Counted from the stretch's first letter, positions 1 to 10,343 are shown. The stretch is 64,000 nt of DNA from an uncultured Roseburia sp. (GCA_947246475.1 CAMXSH010000006.1:1-64000); one strand, 5' to 3'. The notes: generated by a model from the letters alone, not told the origin. Numbers and translations: made by a program.

Positions 1-59
1 GAGAATTAAGAGACAAACAGTTCATGAAGATTGTTTCTTTAGCACCAGAAGTATTATAA
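1..59 (+). CDS. rplN: 50S ribosomal protein L14, C-terminal end (partial)
   Basis: Frame reads ELRDKQFMKIVSLAPEVL*, the typical L14 C-terminus, directly upstream of rplX. Confidence 0.9.
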   Translation, partial: ELRDKQFMKIVSLAPEVL

Positions 60-74
60 GGAGGTGTCCCTGAA

Positions 75-383
75 GTGGCAACATCAAAGATCAAAAAAGG
101 TGATACCGTTCGCGTGATCGCCGGTGTAGATAAAGGTAAAGAAGGAAAAGTTCTTGAAGTTAAGAATGGAAAAGTAAAGGTTGAAGGCGTAAACATGGTG
201 AAAAAACATGTGAAACCGAACCAGTCAAATGCAAAGGGCGGAATCATTGAAGAAGAAGCAGCATTTGATGTATCCAATGTAATGTATGTAGTAGATGGAA
301 AGGTGACGAGAATCGGATTTAAATCTGAGGATGGTAAATCGAAAGTACGTTACGCCAAAGCTACTGGCGCAGTGATTGACTAA
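75..383 (+). CDS. rplX: 50S ribosomal protein L24
   Basis: GTG start after AAGGAGG; KOW motif protein [26 protein letters not shown]; operon context. Confidence 0.98.
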   Translation: MATSKIKKGDTVRVIAGVDKGKEGKVLEVKNGKVKVEGVNMVKKHVKPNQSNAKGGIIEEEAAFDVSNVMYVVDGKVTRIGFKSEDGKSKVRYAKATGAVID

Positions 384-405
384 TGTGAGAGGAGGTACTG
401 TTTAG

Positions 406-945
406 GTGAGTAGATTAAAAGAGACATACTTGAACGAAATCGTTCCAGGTATGCAGAAAAAGTTTGAATATGCAAATGTTATGCAGGTACCAAAGCTCGA
501 CAAGGTTGTTATCAACATGGGCGTTGGTGAAGCAAAAGAGAATTCAAAGGTTCTGGATACAGCGATCAGTGATCTGGAGACGATCACAGGACAGAAAGCT
601 GTTGTGACAAGAGCTAAGAAATCGGTAGCGAACTTTAAACTTCGTGAAGGCCAGCCGATCGGATGCAAGGTAACCCTTCGCGGAGAGAAAATGTATGAAT
701 TTGTGGATCGTCTGATTAACCTCGCGCTTCCGCGTGTACGTGACTTCAGAGGTGTGAATCCGAATGCCTTTGATGGCCGTGGAAATTATGCACTGGGAAT
801 CAAAGAGCAGTTGATTTTCCCGGAGATCGAGTATGATAAAGTAGATAAGGTAAGAGGTATGGATGTTATCTTTGTTACTACCGCTCATACGGATGAAGAA
901 GCACGTGAATTGTTGGCACAGTTTGGTATGCCGTTCAAGAAATAG
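406..945 (+). CDS. rplE: 50S ribosomal protein L5
   Basis: [43 protein letters not shown]; operon order. Confidence 0.98.
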   Translation: MSRLKETYLNEIVPGMQKKFEYANVMQVPKLDKVVINMGVGEAKENSKVLDTAISDLETITGQKAVVTRAKKSVANFKLREGQPIGCKVTLRGEKMYEFVDRLINLALPRVRDFRGVNPNAFDGRGNYALGIKEQLIFPEIEYDKVDKVRGMDVIFVTTAHTDEEARELLAQFGMPFKK

Positions 946-962
946 ATTAGGAGGGGTTTTTC

Positions 963-1148
963 ATGGCTAAGAAGTCTTTGAAGATTAAGCAGCAGCGTCC
1001 GGCTAAATTCTCCACCAGAGAGTACAGCCGTTGTAAGATCTGTGGTCGTCCACATGCTTACCTGAGAAAATATGGAGTTTGCCGAATCTGCTTCCGTGAG
1101 TTAGCATACAAAGGTCAGATTCCAGGTGTAAAAAAAGCAAGCTGGTAA
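963..1148 (+). CDS. rpsN: 30S ribosomal protein S14 type Z (zinc-binding)
   Basis: 61 aa with CKIC...CRIC motif. Confidence 0.98.
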   Translation: MAKKSLKIKQQRPAKFSTREYSRCKICGRPHAYLRKYGVCRICFRELAYKGQIPGVKKASW

Positions 1149-1212
1149 GAGTAAGTAGATTCACGAATATAAGTGGACACGTATTAGCAAGTTGATTAAG
1201 GAGGAAAATCAA

Positions 1213-1614
1213 ATGACAATGAGCGATCCTATTGCAGATATGCTTACAAGAATCCGTAATGCGAATACGGCAAAGCATGATACAGTAGATATTCCTGCTT
1301 CCAAAATGAAGACTGCCATCGCAGATATTCTTTTGAAAGAAGGGTATATCAAGAAATTTGAAATCATTGAGGTGGATGGATTCAAATCAATCCATATCAC
1401 TTTGAAATATGGTAAAGATAAGAACGAAAAGATCATCTCTGGTTTGAAGAGAATCTCCAAACCGGGTCTTCGTGTGTATGCCAACGCAGCTGAGCTTCCA
1501 AAGGTTCTCGGCGGACTTGGTATCGCAATCGTTTCTACAAACAAAGGCGTTCTGACTGACAAAGAGGCTCGTAAGCTGAATGTCGGCGGAGAAGTTTTAG
1601 CATTCGTATGGTAA
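1213..1614 (+). CDS. rpsH: 30S ribosomal protein S8
   Basis: [33 protein letters not shown] upstream of ATG 1213. Confidence 0.98.
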   Translation: MTMSDPIADMLTRIRNANTAKHDTVDIPASKMKTAIADILLKEGYIKKFEIIEVDGFKSIHITLKYGKDKNEKIISGLKRISKPGLRVYANAAELPKVLGGLGIAIVSTNKGVLTDKEARKLNVGGEVLAFVW

Positions 1615-1803
1615 TAGCGCGAAAACAATGAGCCAGGCGTGCGAAGACGGCGAATGTCCGCGTGCAGATTGCCGAGCGTAGCGAGGCAAGATGCTATAGT
1701 CTCGACTTCGTCGAGCCATTGCAAGTTTGCAAAAGCAGCAAACTTGAAATTGGAATATATAAAGTAACATTTAACCCAGTAAAAATACAGGAGGTACGGC
1801 AAG

Positions 1804-2346
1804 ATGTCACGAATTGGAAGATTGCCTATCGCGGTACCTGCAGGTGTGACTGTAGATATTGCAGAAAATAATAAGGTGACAGTAAAAGGACCAAAGGGAA
1901 CACTTGAGAGGGTATTGCCTGCGGAAATGAAAATTGAGAAGGATGGGGAAGAGATCAAAGTTTCCCGTCCAAACGATCTGAAAAAGATGAAATCCCTGCA
2001 TGGTTTAACAAGAACTCTGATCAATAACATGATCATTGGTGTAACAGAGGGCTATACAAAAGAGCTTGAAGTAAACGGAGTTGGATACAGAGCTGCAAAA
2101 CAGGGTAAGAAACTGGTATTATCTCTTGGATACTCACATCCGGTAGAAATGGAAGATCCAGAAGGATTGGAAGTTACTGTGGATGGTCAGAACAAGATTA
2201 TCGTTAAGGGAATAGATAAAGAAAAAGTTGGCCAGTACGCTGCTGAGATCAGAGAGAAGAGAGCACCGGAGCCGTATAAGGGCAAGGGTATCAAGTACTC
2301 TGATGAAGTGATCAGGCGTAAAGTTGGTAAGACTGGTAAGAAATAA
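1804..2346 (+). CDS. rplF: 50S ribosomal protein L6
   Basis: [19 protein letters not shown]..., C-terminal [25 protein letters not shown]. Confidence 0.98.
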   Translation: MSRIGRLPIAVPAGVTVDIAENNKVTVKGPKGTLERVLPAEMKIEKDGEEIKVSRPNDLKKMKSLHGLTRTLINNMIIGVTEGYTKELEVNGVGYRAAKQGKKLVLSLGYSHPVEMEDPEGLEVTVDGQNKIIVKGIDKEKVGQYAAEIREKRAPEPYKGKGIKYSDEVIRRKVGKTGKK

Positions 2347-2363
2347 GAAAGGAGTAAATAAGA

Positions 2364-2732
2364 ATGGTTAGTAAAGTAAATAGAAGCGACGTTCGCAGAA
2401 ACAAACATAGAAGATTACGTAGCCGTTTGTCTGGAACTCCTGAGAGACCACGTTTGGCAGTATTCCGTAGCAACAATCATATGTATGCCCAGATTATCGA
2501 TGATGTGGCAGGCAACACGATTGTTTCTGCATCAACTCTTCAGGGTGATGTGAAGGAAGGCCTTGATAAGACAAATAATGTAGAAGCTGCTACAAAGCTG
2601 GGTGCTGTTATCGCAAAGAAAGCACTGGATAATGGTATCAAAGAAGTAGTATTTGACCGTGGCGGTTATATTTATCAGGGTAAAGTAAAAGCGTTAGCAG
2701 ATGCAGCAAGAGAAGCTGGTCTGGAATTCTAA
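2364..2732 (+). CDS. rplR: 50S ribosomal protein L18
   Basis: L18 motifs [31 protein letters not shown]. Confidence 0.98.
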   Translation: MVSKVNRSDVRRNKHRRLRSRLSGTPERPRLAVFRSNNHMYAQIIDDVAGNTIVSASTLQGDVKEGLDKTNNVEAATKLGAVIAKKALDNGIKEVVFDRGGYIYQGKVKALADAAREAGLEF

Positions 2733-2748
2733 GCAAGGAGGAAAACTC

Positions 2749-3258
2749 ATGAAACGTGAAATTATTGATGCTAGTCAGTTTGAATTAGAAGATAAAGTAG
2801 TATCAATTAAACGTGTAACCAAGGTTGTTAAGGGTGGCCGTAACTTCCGTTTTACTGCTCTTGTAGTAGTTGGCGACGGCAACGGACATGTTGGTGCAGG
2901 TTTAGGAAAAGCAATGGAAATTCCGGAAGCAATCCGCAAAGGCAAAGAGGATGCTATGAAGAAACTGGTCAAGGTACCGATCGATGAAAACGGAAGTATT
3001 CCACATGATTATATTGGTAAGTTTGGCAGTGCTGAGGTTCTTATGAAGAAGTCCCCAGAAGGTACTGGAATCATCGCAGGTGGTCCTGCCCGTTCCGTAC
3101 TGGAGCTTGCTGGATTTAAAAACATCCGTACAAAGTCTCTGGGTTCCCGGAACAAGCAGAATGTTGTACTTGCAACGATCGCTGGTTTGAACGAACTTAA
3201 GACACCGGAAGAAGTAGCTAAGCTCCGCGGACTTTCCGTAGAAGAAGTTTTAGGTTAG
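2749..3258 (+). CDS. rpsE: 30S ribosomal protein S5
   Basis: [49 protein letters not shown]. Confidence 0.98.
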   Translation: MKREIIDASQFELEDKVVSIKRVTKVVKGGRNFRFTALVVVGDGNGHVGAGLGKAMEIPEAIRKGKEDAMKKLVKVPIDENGSIPHDYIGKFGSAEVLMKKSPEGTGIIAGGPARSVLELAGFKNIRTKSLGSRNKQNVVLATIAGLNELKTPEEVAKLRGLSVEEVLG

Positions 3259-3271
3259 GAGGGACTTTTCG

Positions 3272-3454
3272 ATGGCAGATAAATTAAAAATCACGTTAGT
3301 AAAGTCTACAATTGGTGCCATTCCAAAACACAGAAAGACAGTGGAGGCCCTGGGGCTCCGGAAACTGAACAAAACAGTTGAAATGCCGGATAATCCAGCT
3401 GTCAGAGGAATGATTCAGCAAGTAAGACACTTAATAAAAGTTGAAGAAATCTAA
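3272..3454 (+). CDS. rpmD: 50S ribosomal protein L30
   Basis: 60 aa KITLVKSTIGAIPKHRKTVEALGLRKLNKTV. Confidence 0.98.
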   Translation: MADKLKITLVKSTIGAIPKHRKTVEALGLRKLNKTVEMPDNPAVRGMIQQVRHLIKVEEI

Positions 3455-3475
3455 TTAACAAGGAGGTGGCAAACC

Positions 3476-3916
3476 ATGAATTTATCAGAATTGAAGCCTG
3501 CAGCTGGTTCCAAGCACAGCAACGAATTCCGTCGCGGACGTGGACACGGTTCAGGAAATGGTAAAACCGCAGGTAAGGGTCATAAAGGACAGAAAGCCCG
3601 TTCCGGTGCACCCAGACCAGGTTTTGAGGGTGGTCAGTTACCATTATACAGAAGATTGCCGAAGAGAGGATTTACAAATATAAACAGCAAAGATATTGTT
3701 GCCATTGGACTGGATCGTCTGAATGTATTTGAAGACGGAGCTGAGGTAACAGTGGAAACTCTTATGGAAAAAGGCATTGTTAAAAATCCTAAGGATGGAG
3801 TTAAAATTCTTGGAAATGGAGAATTAACCAAAAAGCTTGATGTAAAAGTGAATGCATTCAGCAAGAGTGCGGCAGAGAAAATTCAGGCAGTTGGTGGAAA
3901 AGCTGAGGTGATCTAA
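3476..3916 (+). CDS. rplO: 50S ribosomal protein L15
   Basis: [44 protein letters not shown]. Confidence 0.98.
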   Translation: MNLSELKPAAGSKHSNEFRRGRGHGSGNGKTAGKGHKGQKARSGAPRPGFEGGQLPLYRRLPKRGFTNINSKDIVAIGLDRLNVFEDGAEVTVETLMEKGIVKNPKDGVKILGNGELTKKLDVKVNAFSKSAAEKIQAVGGKAEVI

Positions 3917-5250
3917 TGCTTGAAACGATAAAAAATGCGTTTAAGACGAAAGAGATCCGTAATAAACTTTTGTTTGTTCTTATGGGGCTTATCGTTGTTC
4001 GTATTGGGTGTAATATTCCAATTCCGGGTGTAAATACTGCTGTTATCCAGAACTTGTTTAACAGCAACCAGGCACTCAGTTTCCTGGATGTTATGACTGG
4101 TGGTTCCTTTACAAGAATGTCTATTTTTGCGCTGAACATTACGCCATATATCACAGCATCCATTATCATCCAGCTTCTTACTATCGCGATCCCCCGTCTG
4201 GAGGAGATGCAGAAGGATGGTGAGGATGGAAGGAAAAAGCTCAATGAATATACGAGATATCTTTCCATTGTGCTGGCGATTATTGAAGGTGTGGCTATTA
4301 TTATCGGATTCCGTAACCAGAAGCTGTTCACAGAAGAAGGCTATACGCCGATTATCATCGCAGTGGTAGCATTGACAGCGGGAGCGGCATTCCTTATGTG
4401 GCTGGGAGAGCAGATTACAGAGAAAGGAATTGGAAATGGTATTTCCATTATCCTGTTGATCAATATTGTGGCACGTATTCCAAGTGATCTGATTACTCTG
4501 TATAATCAGTTTGTAAAGGACGCAGGTAATATTACCAATGCAATTCTTGCTGCGGTTATCATTCTTGCGATCATTATAGCGATGTTCTTATTTATCGTAC
4601 TGCTTCAGGATGGCGAGAGAAAGATTCCAGTTCAGTATGCCAAGAAAATGCAGGGACGGAAGATGTTTGGCGGACAGTCAAGCCACATTCCATTGAAGGT
4701 AAATACCGCGGGAGTTATCCCGGTTATCTTTGCCAGTTCCATGCTTCAGCTTCCGGTTGTTATCGCCAGCTTTGCAGGCATTCAGCCGGCATCTGGTGAC
4801 GGTGCCAGCCTGATTCAGAAGCTGATCAAGGTATGCAACCAGAGCAGCTGGTGTAATATCACTTCCTGGGGAGAGTTTAAGTATTCATTGGGATTGCTGG
4901 TATATATTGCCCTTGTGATCTTCTTTGCATATTTCTACACCTCAGTAACCTTTAATCCCCTTGAGATTTCCAACAACATGAAAAAGCAGGGTGGATTTAT
5001 ACCAGGTATCCGTCCGGGCAAACCGACTACCGAATATCTGAACAATGTGCTGAACAGCATCATCTTTATCGGCGCAGTGGCAATGGTTATTGTGTGTGTT
5101 CTTCCTATCGTATTCTCAGGTGTATTTGGTGCCAATGTATCCTTTACGGGTACCTCTCTGATCATTATCGTAGGTGTTGTGATCGAGACACTGAAACAGT
5201 TGGAATCCCAATTGCTGGTTCGGAACTACAAGGGATTTTTGGGGAACTGA
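3916..5250 (+). CDS. secY: Preprotein translocase subunit SecY
   Basis: 444 aa multi-TM protein with SecY motifs; start overlaps the rplO stop by one base (taATG). Confidence 0.98.
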   Translation: MLETIKNAFKTKEIRNKLLFVLMGLIVVRIGCNIPIPGVNTAVIQNLFNSNQALSFLDVMTGGSFTRMSIFALNITPYITASIIIQLLTIAIPRLEEMQKDGEDGRKKLNEYTRYLSIVLAIIEGVAIIIGFRNQKLFTEEGYTPIIIAVVALTAGAAFLMWLGEQITEKGIGNGISIILLINIVARIPSDLITLYNQFVKDAGNITNAILAAVIILAIIIAMFLFIVLLQDGERKIPVQYAKKMQGRKMFGGQSSHIPLKVNTAGVIPVIFASSMLQLPVVIASFAGIQPASGDGASLIQKLIKVCNQSSWCNITSWGEFKYSLGLLVYIALVIFFAYFYTSVTFNPLEISNNMKKQGGFIPGIRPGKPTTEYLNNVLNSIIFIGAVAMVIVCVLPIVFSGVFGANVSFTGTSLIIIVGVVIETLKQLESQLLVRNYKGFLGN

Positions 5251-5278
5251 GTTTACAAAAATCGACGCGATATATTTT

Positions 5279-5340
5279 AAAAGGGGATCAGCCGGCGAAA
5301 AATCAATTCTGTTTTTTCGTGTGGCTGCTTACCCCTTTTT
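5279..5340 (+). terminator. Long stem-loop between secY and adk (terminator/attenuator-like)
   Basis: AAAAGGGG..AGCC..CGAAAAA loop TTTTTTCG..GGCT..CCCCTTTTT inverted repeat ending in a T-run. Confidence 0.7.
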
Positions 5341-5376
5341 ATAAAAATGAAAGAAAAAAGAAAGGCAGGTTTCTTT

Positions 5377-6024
5377 ATGAAAATAGTTATGCTTGGAGCT
5401 CCGGGTGCCGGAAAAGGCACTCAGGCAAAGAAGATTTCAGAAAAATACAGCATTCCTCATATTTCCACGGGAGACATATTCCGTGCCAATATCAAAGAGA
5501 ATACTGAGCTTGGACAGAAGGCAAAAACCTACATGGATCAGGGTCTTCTGGTACCAGATGAACTGGTGGTAGATCTGGTGGTAGACCGCCTGGCTCAGGA
5601 CGACGCTAAGAAAGGTTATGTTCTGGACGGATTCCCAAGAACCATTCCACAGGCAGAGGCTTTGACAGAAGCGCTTGCTAAGATCGGTGAGAAGATGGAC
5701 TTTGCCATTAATGTAGAGGTTCCCGATGAAAATATTATCCGCAGAATGTCAGGAAGACGTGCATGTGTAGCTTGTGGTGGAACATATCATATTAAGTATA
5801 ACCCGACCCAGAAAGAAGGTGTCTGCGATGCCTGCGGAGGCGAGCTGATCCTTCGTGACGACGATAAACCGGAGACCGTGAAGCAGCGTCTGGAAGTATA
5901 TCACGACCAGACTCAGCCTTTGATCGACTATTATAATAAAGAAGGAATCTTGAAAGAAGTAGATGGAACGGTTGACCTTCAGGATGTATTTGATGCCATT
6001 GTGAAGATTCTGGAAACTAAGTAA
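5377..6024 (+). CDS. adk: Adenylate kinase with zinc-binding LID domain
   Basis: MKIVMLGAPGAGKGTQAKKI; CVACGG...CDACGG zinc site. Confidence 0.98.
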   Translation: MKIVMLGAPGAGKGTQAKKISEKYSIPHISTGDIFRANIKENTELGQKAKTYMDQGLLVPDELVVDLVVDRLAQDDAKKGYVLDGFPRTIPQAEALTEALAKIGEKMDFAINVEVPDENIIRRMSGRRACVACGGTYHIKYNPTQKEGVCDACGGELILRDDDKPETVKQRLEVYHDQTQPLIDYYNKEGILKEVDGTVDLQDVFDAIVKILETK

Positions 6025-6094
6025 TAAATTAGGATAAAGAGGAAAACCGGATATCCAGGAGGTCATGCTTTAGAATGCAGAAATGGAGATTGTT

Positions 6095-6859
6095 ATGGCT
6101 ATAACGATTAAATCAGAACGTGAGATTGCACTCATGAGAGAGGCAGGAAAGATTCTTGCTGATGTTCACAATAAATTGGCGGAGATCATCGCTCCAGGTA
6201 TCACAACGCTGGATATCGACCGCAAGGGAGAGGAGCTGATCCGTAAGGCGGGCTGCATTCCTTCTTGCTTGAATTATGAAGGATATCCCGCTTCCATCTG
6301 TGTGTCAGTAAATGACGAGGTGGTTCATGGAATTCCTACGGACTCCCGGAGGATTGAGGAGGGTGATATCGTCAGCCTGGATGCAGGGGTTATTTATGAA
6401 GGATATCATTCAGATGCAGCAAGGACCCACGGCGTGGGAAAGATCAGCAAAGAGGCGGAACAATTGATTGCGGTCACAAAGCAGAGTTTTTTTGAAGGTA
6501 TCAAGATGGCGGTGGCGGGTAATCATCTTCATGATATTTCGGCGGCGATCCAGAAATATGCGGAGAGTTATGGTTTTTCCATCATCAGGGATCTGGTAGG
6601 TCATGGAATTGGAACAAAACTGCACGAGGAACCGCAGATTCCGAATTTTAAACCGGTTGGAAGAGGACCAAAGCTGAGGCCGGGGATGACGCTGGCGGTT
6701 GAACCGATGGTGAGTGCTGGCGAATGGAAAATCTGGATCCTGGAAGACGACTGGACTGTTGTCACAAGGGACGGTTCAAATTCCGCACATTATGAAAATA
6801 CCATACTGATCACCGATGGAGAGCCAGAGATTTTGTCGTTGAACGAAACAGGTATATAA
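6095..6859 (+). CDS. map: Type I methionyl aminopeptidase
   Basis: MAITIKSEREIALMREAGKILA...DLVGHGIGTKLHEEPQIPN. Confidence 0.97.
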   Translation: MAITIKSEREIALMREAGKILADVHNKLAEIIAPGITTLDIDRKGEELIRKAGCIPSCLNYEGYPASICVSVNDEVVHGIPTDSRRIEEGDIVSLDAGVIYEGYHSDAARTHGVGKISKEAEQLIAVTKQSFFEGIKMAVAGNHLHDISAAIQKYAESYGFSIIRDLVGHGIGTKLHEEPQIPNFKPVGRGPKLRPGMTLAVEPMVSAGEWKIWILEDDWTVVTRDGSNSAHYENTILITDGEPEILSLNETGI

Positions 6860-6900
6860 GTAGATTAGTTTTGTCAAGCCATTGAAAAAGGAGAGTTTTT

Positions 6901-7119
6901 ATGTCAAAAGCAGATGTTATTGAAATTGAGGGAACTGTTGTGGAGAAGCTGCCAAACGCCATGTTTCAGGTAGAACTTGAAAATGGCCACAAGGTATTGG
7001 CACATATCAGCGGTAAACTCAGGATGAACTTCATCCGTATCCTTCCAGGAGATAAGGTGACACTTGAGTTATCACCCTACGATCTTACAAAAGGACGGAT
7101 CGTCTGGAGAGATAAGTAA
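6901..7119 (+). CDS. infA: Translation initiation factor IF-1
   Basis: 72 aa [53 protein letters not shown]. Confidence 0.98.
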   Translation: MSKADVIEIEGTVVEKLPNAMFQVELENGHKVLAHISGKLRMNFIRILPGDKVTLELSPYDLTKGRIVWRDK

Positions 7120-7138
7120 ATTATATGCTGCAAAATAC

Positions 7139-7173
7139 AAAGGCGTGCTGCGGGAGAGCGGCGCGCCTTTTTT
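7139..7173 (+). terminator. Rho-independent terminator after infA
   Basis: AAAGGCGTGC-tgcgggagagc-GGCGCGCCTTTTTT hairpin and T-run. Confidence 0.8.
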
Positions 7174-7272
7174 GAAATATCATGAAAGCATCATATATTC
7201 TTATTTGATTAAAATCCCATGTTGGGGTATAATAACAACAAAACATATTTTAATTGGCAAAGGAGGATTTTT

Positions 7273-8814
7273 TTGGCAAAGGATTATTTAAAAGAATTTC
7301 TTCCCGATCTTGAAGAATTCAAAGAAAAAACAATAAAATTTCACAATAAGGAAATGACTGTGCCTCAATATAAGGGATTTTCCGGCGGGTTTGGAAGCTA
7401 TGCAGAGCGGGGAGGAGAAACCCATATGCTCCGGCTCCGTATGGCCGGCGGGCAGGTGACGAAAGAGCGTTTGAAATTTATCATAGAGACATGTGATAAA
7501 TATCACATCAAAAAAATGAAACTTACCACATGCCAGTCGATTCAGCTTCACCATTTGGAAGCAGCAGATCTGTGTGATATGATGGAAGCGGCGTGGAAAG
7601 CCGGTATGATCTCCCGTGGCGGCGGAGGAGATTTCCCGCGAAATGTAATGGCATCTCCGCTCTCAGGCGTGCAGAAGGATGAACACTTTGATGTGCTTCC
7701 CTATGCCATAGAAGCTGGCGAATATATGATGGGATTTATAAAGGCGGTAAAATTTCCCCGCAAATTAAAGGTAGGTTTCTCTAATTCCCCAGCGAACGAG
7801 ACCCATGCGACATTCCGGGACCTGGGGTTTGTTGCGAATCAGGACAAGACCTTTGATGTCTATGCGGCTGGCGGACTAGGAAGTAATCCGAGACTGGGGG
7901 TATGTGTGGCAAAAGGCATCGATCCAGCTAAAACCCTTTATCATATTAAAGCTATGGTGGATACTTTTACAACCTATGGCAATTATGAAAACAGAGGACG
8001 TTCCAGAACCCGCTATCTTCTGGATACGCTCGGGGAAGATGGATTTATCAAAGCTTATCAGGAGAAATTAGAAAAAGCACTGGCAGAAGAACAGCTTGAT
8101 TTTGAAGCTAAGGTTCCAGAGGTTAACAAAACTGGTTCGGGTTCTGTTTCTACGGACAAGCGTATTATTCCACAAAAACAGGAAGGATTGTATGCCGTTT
8201 ACTACCAGCCGGTGGGCGGGGAGTTCACTCCGGCAAAGGCGAAAGAATTATATGAACTGATCCAGGATATGGAAGAGGTAGAGATCCGTATTACTGCGGA
8301 TGAAGGGCTTTACGTCATCAACTGCAATGCACAGGAGGCAGAAAAAGTACTTAAACAGACAGCAGATGGCGCCAATACTTTATTTGAGACTTCCGTTGCC
8401 TGCATTGGCAGTTCGGTCTGCCAGGTTGGTATCGGGGACTCCCAGAGTCTGCTTCATGCCTGCGTAGATGCGGTGCGGAAAGAGAATTTTGCTGACGGCG
8501 TCCTTCCACGGATTCATATTTCCGGCTGTCCCTCATCCTGTGGAACTCACCAGATTGCTGATATCGGGTTCCGTGGGGCTGTGAAGCAGACTCCAGACGG
8601 ACCGAAACCAGCATTTGCAATTTTTACAGGAGGATGTGACCAACAGGGAAAAGAAAAACTTGCCGATACCGGAAAGGCAATCGCAGTAGAAGATATCCCT
8701 AAATTCTTTGTAGAGCTGGGAAAAATCATTTCTTCGGAGAGTACGGTTTATAAGAAGTGGATTGGGGAAAATCAGTCTAAACTAGATTCTCTGATTGAAA
8801 AATATACGGCATGA
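7273..8814 (+). CDS. Nitrite/sulfite reductase hemoprotein beta-component-like protein
   Basis: TTG start after AGGAGG; siroheme/4Fe-4S motif region ISGCPSSCGTHQIADIGFRGA and N-terminal ferredoxin-like half-domain LRLRMAGGQVTKERL. Confidence 0.85.
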   Translation: MAKDYLKEFLPDLEEFKEKTIKFHNKEMTVPQYKGFSGGFGSYAERGGETHMLRLRMAGGQVTKERLKFIIETCDKYHIKKMKLTTCQSIQLHHLEAADLCDMMEAAWKAGMISRGGGGDFPRNVMASPLSGVQKDEHFDVLPYAIEAGEYMMGFIKAVKFPRKLKVGFSNSPANETHATFRDLGFVANQDKTFDVYAAGGLGSNPRLGVCVAKGIDPAKTLYHIKAMVDTFTTYGNYENRGRSRTRYLLDTLGEDGFIKAYQEKLEKALAEEQLDFEAKVPEVNKTGSGSVSTDKRIIPQKQEGLYAVYYQPVGGEFTPAKAKELYELIQDMEEVEIRITADEGLYVINCNAQEAEKVLKQTADGANTLFETSVACIGSSVCQVGIGDSQSLLHACVDAVRKENFADGVLPRIHISGCPSSCGTHQIADIGFRGAVKQTPDGPKPAFAIFTGGCDQQGKEKLADTGKAIAVEDIPKFFVELGKIISSESTVYKKWIGENQSKLDSLIEKYTA

Positions 8815-8859
8815 CCGATGCTTTGCAGTCATGATTTGACACAATGAAAAATTACTGAA

Positions 8860-8892
8860 TTGCCCCCGCCCGTCAAACGGGCGGGGGCAATT
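8860..8892 (+). terminator. Terminator hairpin after the reductase gene
   Basis: TTGCCCCCGCCCGTcaaACGGGCGGGGGCAA, near-perfect GC-rich stem. Confidence 0.85.
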
Positions 8893-9051
8893 GGTTTGTG
8901 CAGAGAAAAAGGCAGATATTAGAAAAAAGTTCTTGCCAACCTTGAATTTATGTGATATACTCGTAGATGGACTTTCGCTAGACGGAAGTAAATGGGCCTG
9001 ATTTACTGGTCCTAACATAACATGTCAACCATGTGAAAGGAGGTTATTACT

Positions 9052-9165
9052 GTGAAAGTCAGATCATCAGTAAAACCAATTTGCGAAAAATGCAAAGTTA
9101 TTAAAAGAAAGGGTCGTATCAGAGTAATCTGTGAAAATCCAAAACACAAACAAAGACAGGGCTAA
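9052..9165 (+). CDS. rpmJ: 50S ribosomal protein L36
   Basis: 37 aa [40 protein letters not shown] start, RBS AAAGGAGG; too short for the ORF track. Confidence 0.97.
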   Translation: MKVRSSVKPICEKCKVIKRKGRIRVICENPKHKQRQG

Positions 9166-9180
9166 GAATATATCAGAGAG

Positions 9181-9206
9181 ACCTAAAGGAGACTTTAGGT
9201 TCTTTT
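9181..9206 (+). terminator. Hairpin after rpmJ
   Basis: ACCTAAAggagacTTTAGGTTCTTTT. Confidence 0.65.
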
Positions 9207-9385
9207 CGTGCTTATATAAGTCTTGCTTTCTGTGTTGCAGACTTCTCATTCCGTCATTATGAGAAGCTGTGATATCATGACGGTGAGCGCCACAGATTTC
9301 TCCACAGGGTTTCATTCTAAATATAATTATAATAGAAGAAAGTGGTTCTTGGTCTGTGACGTTGTTATGGTTTAAAGCGGCTGCA

Positions 9386-9477
9386 AAGAATTTTCATGCG
9401 AAAATAAAGAAATTCCATATGAAAATTCTTAGAAAGAAGCGCTGCTTCTTTCGGCTGGAATCCAGAGGAGATTCCAG
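9386..9477 (+). promoter_or_regulatory. Structured rpsM leader: three consecutive stem-loops
   Basis: AAGAATTTTCAT/ATGAAAATTCTT (9386-9397/9419-9430), GAAAGAAGC/GCTTCTTTC (9432-9440/9444-9452), CTGGAATC/GATTCCAG (9455-9462/9470-9477), all perfect arms. Confidence 0.6.
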
Positions 9478-9520
9478 AGAAACATTTTATTTAAATTTTT
9501 TATGGAGGTGTAAAGTACAC

Positions 9521-9889
9521 ATGGCTCGTATCAGTGGTGTAGATTTACCAAGAGAAAAACGTGTAGAGATAGGTCTGACCTATATTTACGGTATCGGTGT
9601 TGCCAGTTCAAGACGTATTCTGGCAGAGGCAAACGTAAATCCAGACATTCGTTGTAAGGATTTGACTGACGATGATGTTGCAAAGATTCGTGATGTTATT
9701 GACAGAACTCAGGTCGTAGAGGGTGATCTTCGCAGGGAGATCGCATTGAATATCAAGAGATTACAGGAAATTGGATGCTACAGAGGAATTCGTCATAGAA
9801 AAGGACTTCCGGTTCGTGGTCAGAAAACAAAGACAAACGCGAGAACCAGAAAAGGTCCAAAGCGTACAGTAGCAAATAAGAAGAAATAA
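9521..9889 (+). CDS. rpsM: 30S ribosomal protein S13
   Basis: [34 protein letters not shown]. Confidence 0.98.
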   Translation: MARISGVDLPREKRVEIGLTYIYGIGVASSRRILAEANVNPDIRCKDLTDDDVAKIRDVIDRTQVVEGDLRREIALNIKRLQEIGCYRGIRHRKGLPVRGQKTKTNARTRKGPKRTVANKKK

Positions 9890-9929
9890 TTCTGTAAATC
9901 AATGAAGAAATAATTTAGGAGGTTTTGTC

Positions 9930-10325
9930 ATGGCTAAGAAAGTTGCAAAAAAAGTGACAAAAAGGCGTGTCAAAAAGAATATTGACCGCGGACAAGCGCA
10001 CATTCAGTCATCTTTTAATAATACAATCGTAACACTGACGGATATGCAGGGAAATGCTATTTCATGGGCAAGTGCAGGTGGATTGGGATTCAGAGGTTCC
10101 AGAAAGTCTACTCCATATGCTGCACAGATGGCTGCGGAGACAGCAGCAAAGGCAGCACTGCCTCATGGACTGAAGTCAGTTGAGGTAATGGTAAAAGGAC
10201 CTGGTTCCGGCCGTGAAGCTGCGATCCGTGCGATTCAGGCTTGTGGTATTGAAGTTACCAGCATCCAGGACGTAACACCAGTTCCACACAATGGTTGTAG
10301 ACCACCAAAACGTAGAAGAGTTTAA
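9930..10325 (+). CDS. rpsK: 30S ribosomal protein S11
   Basis: [44 protein letters not shown]. Confidence 0.98.
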   Translation: MAKKVAKKVTKRRVKKNIDRGQAHIQSSFNNTIVTLTDMQGNAISWASAGGLGFRGSRKSTPYAAQMAAETAAKAALPHGLKSVEVMVKGPGSGREAAIRAIQACGIEVTSIQDVTPVPHNGCRPPKRRRV

Positions 10326-10343
10326 TCATAGGAGGTATTAAAA

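Noticed and set aside
1209-2036. 275-aa minus-strand ORF
   Set aside because: Antisense shadow of rpsH/rplF, no RBS or recognisable domain; the plus-strand r-protein genes explain the region.
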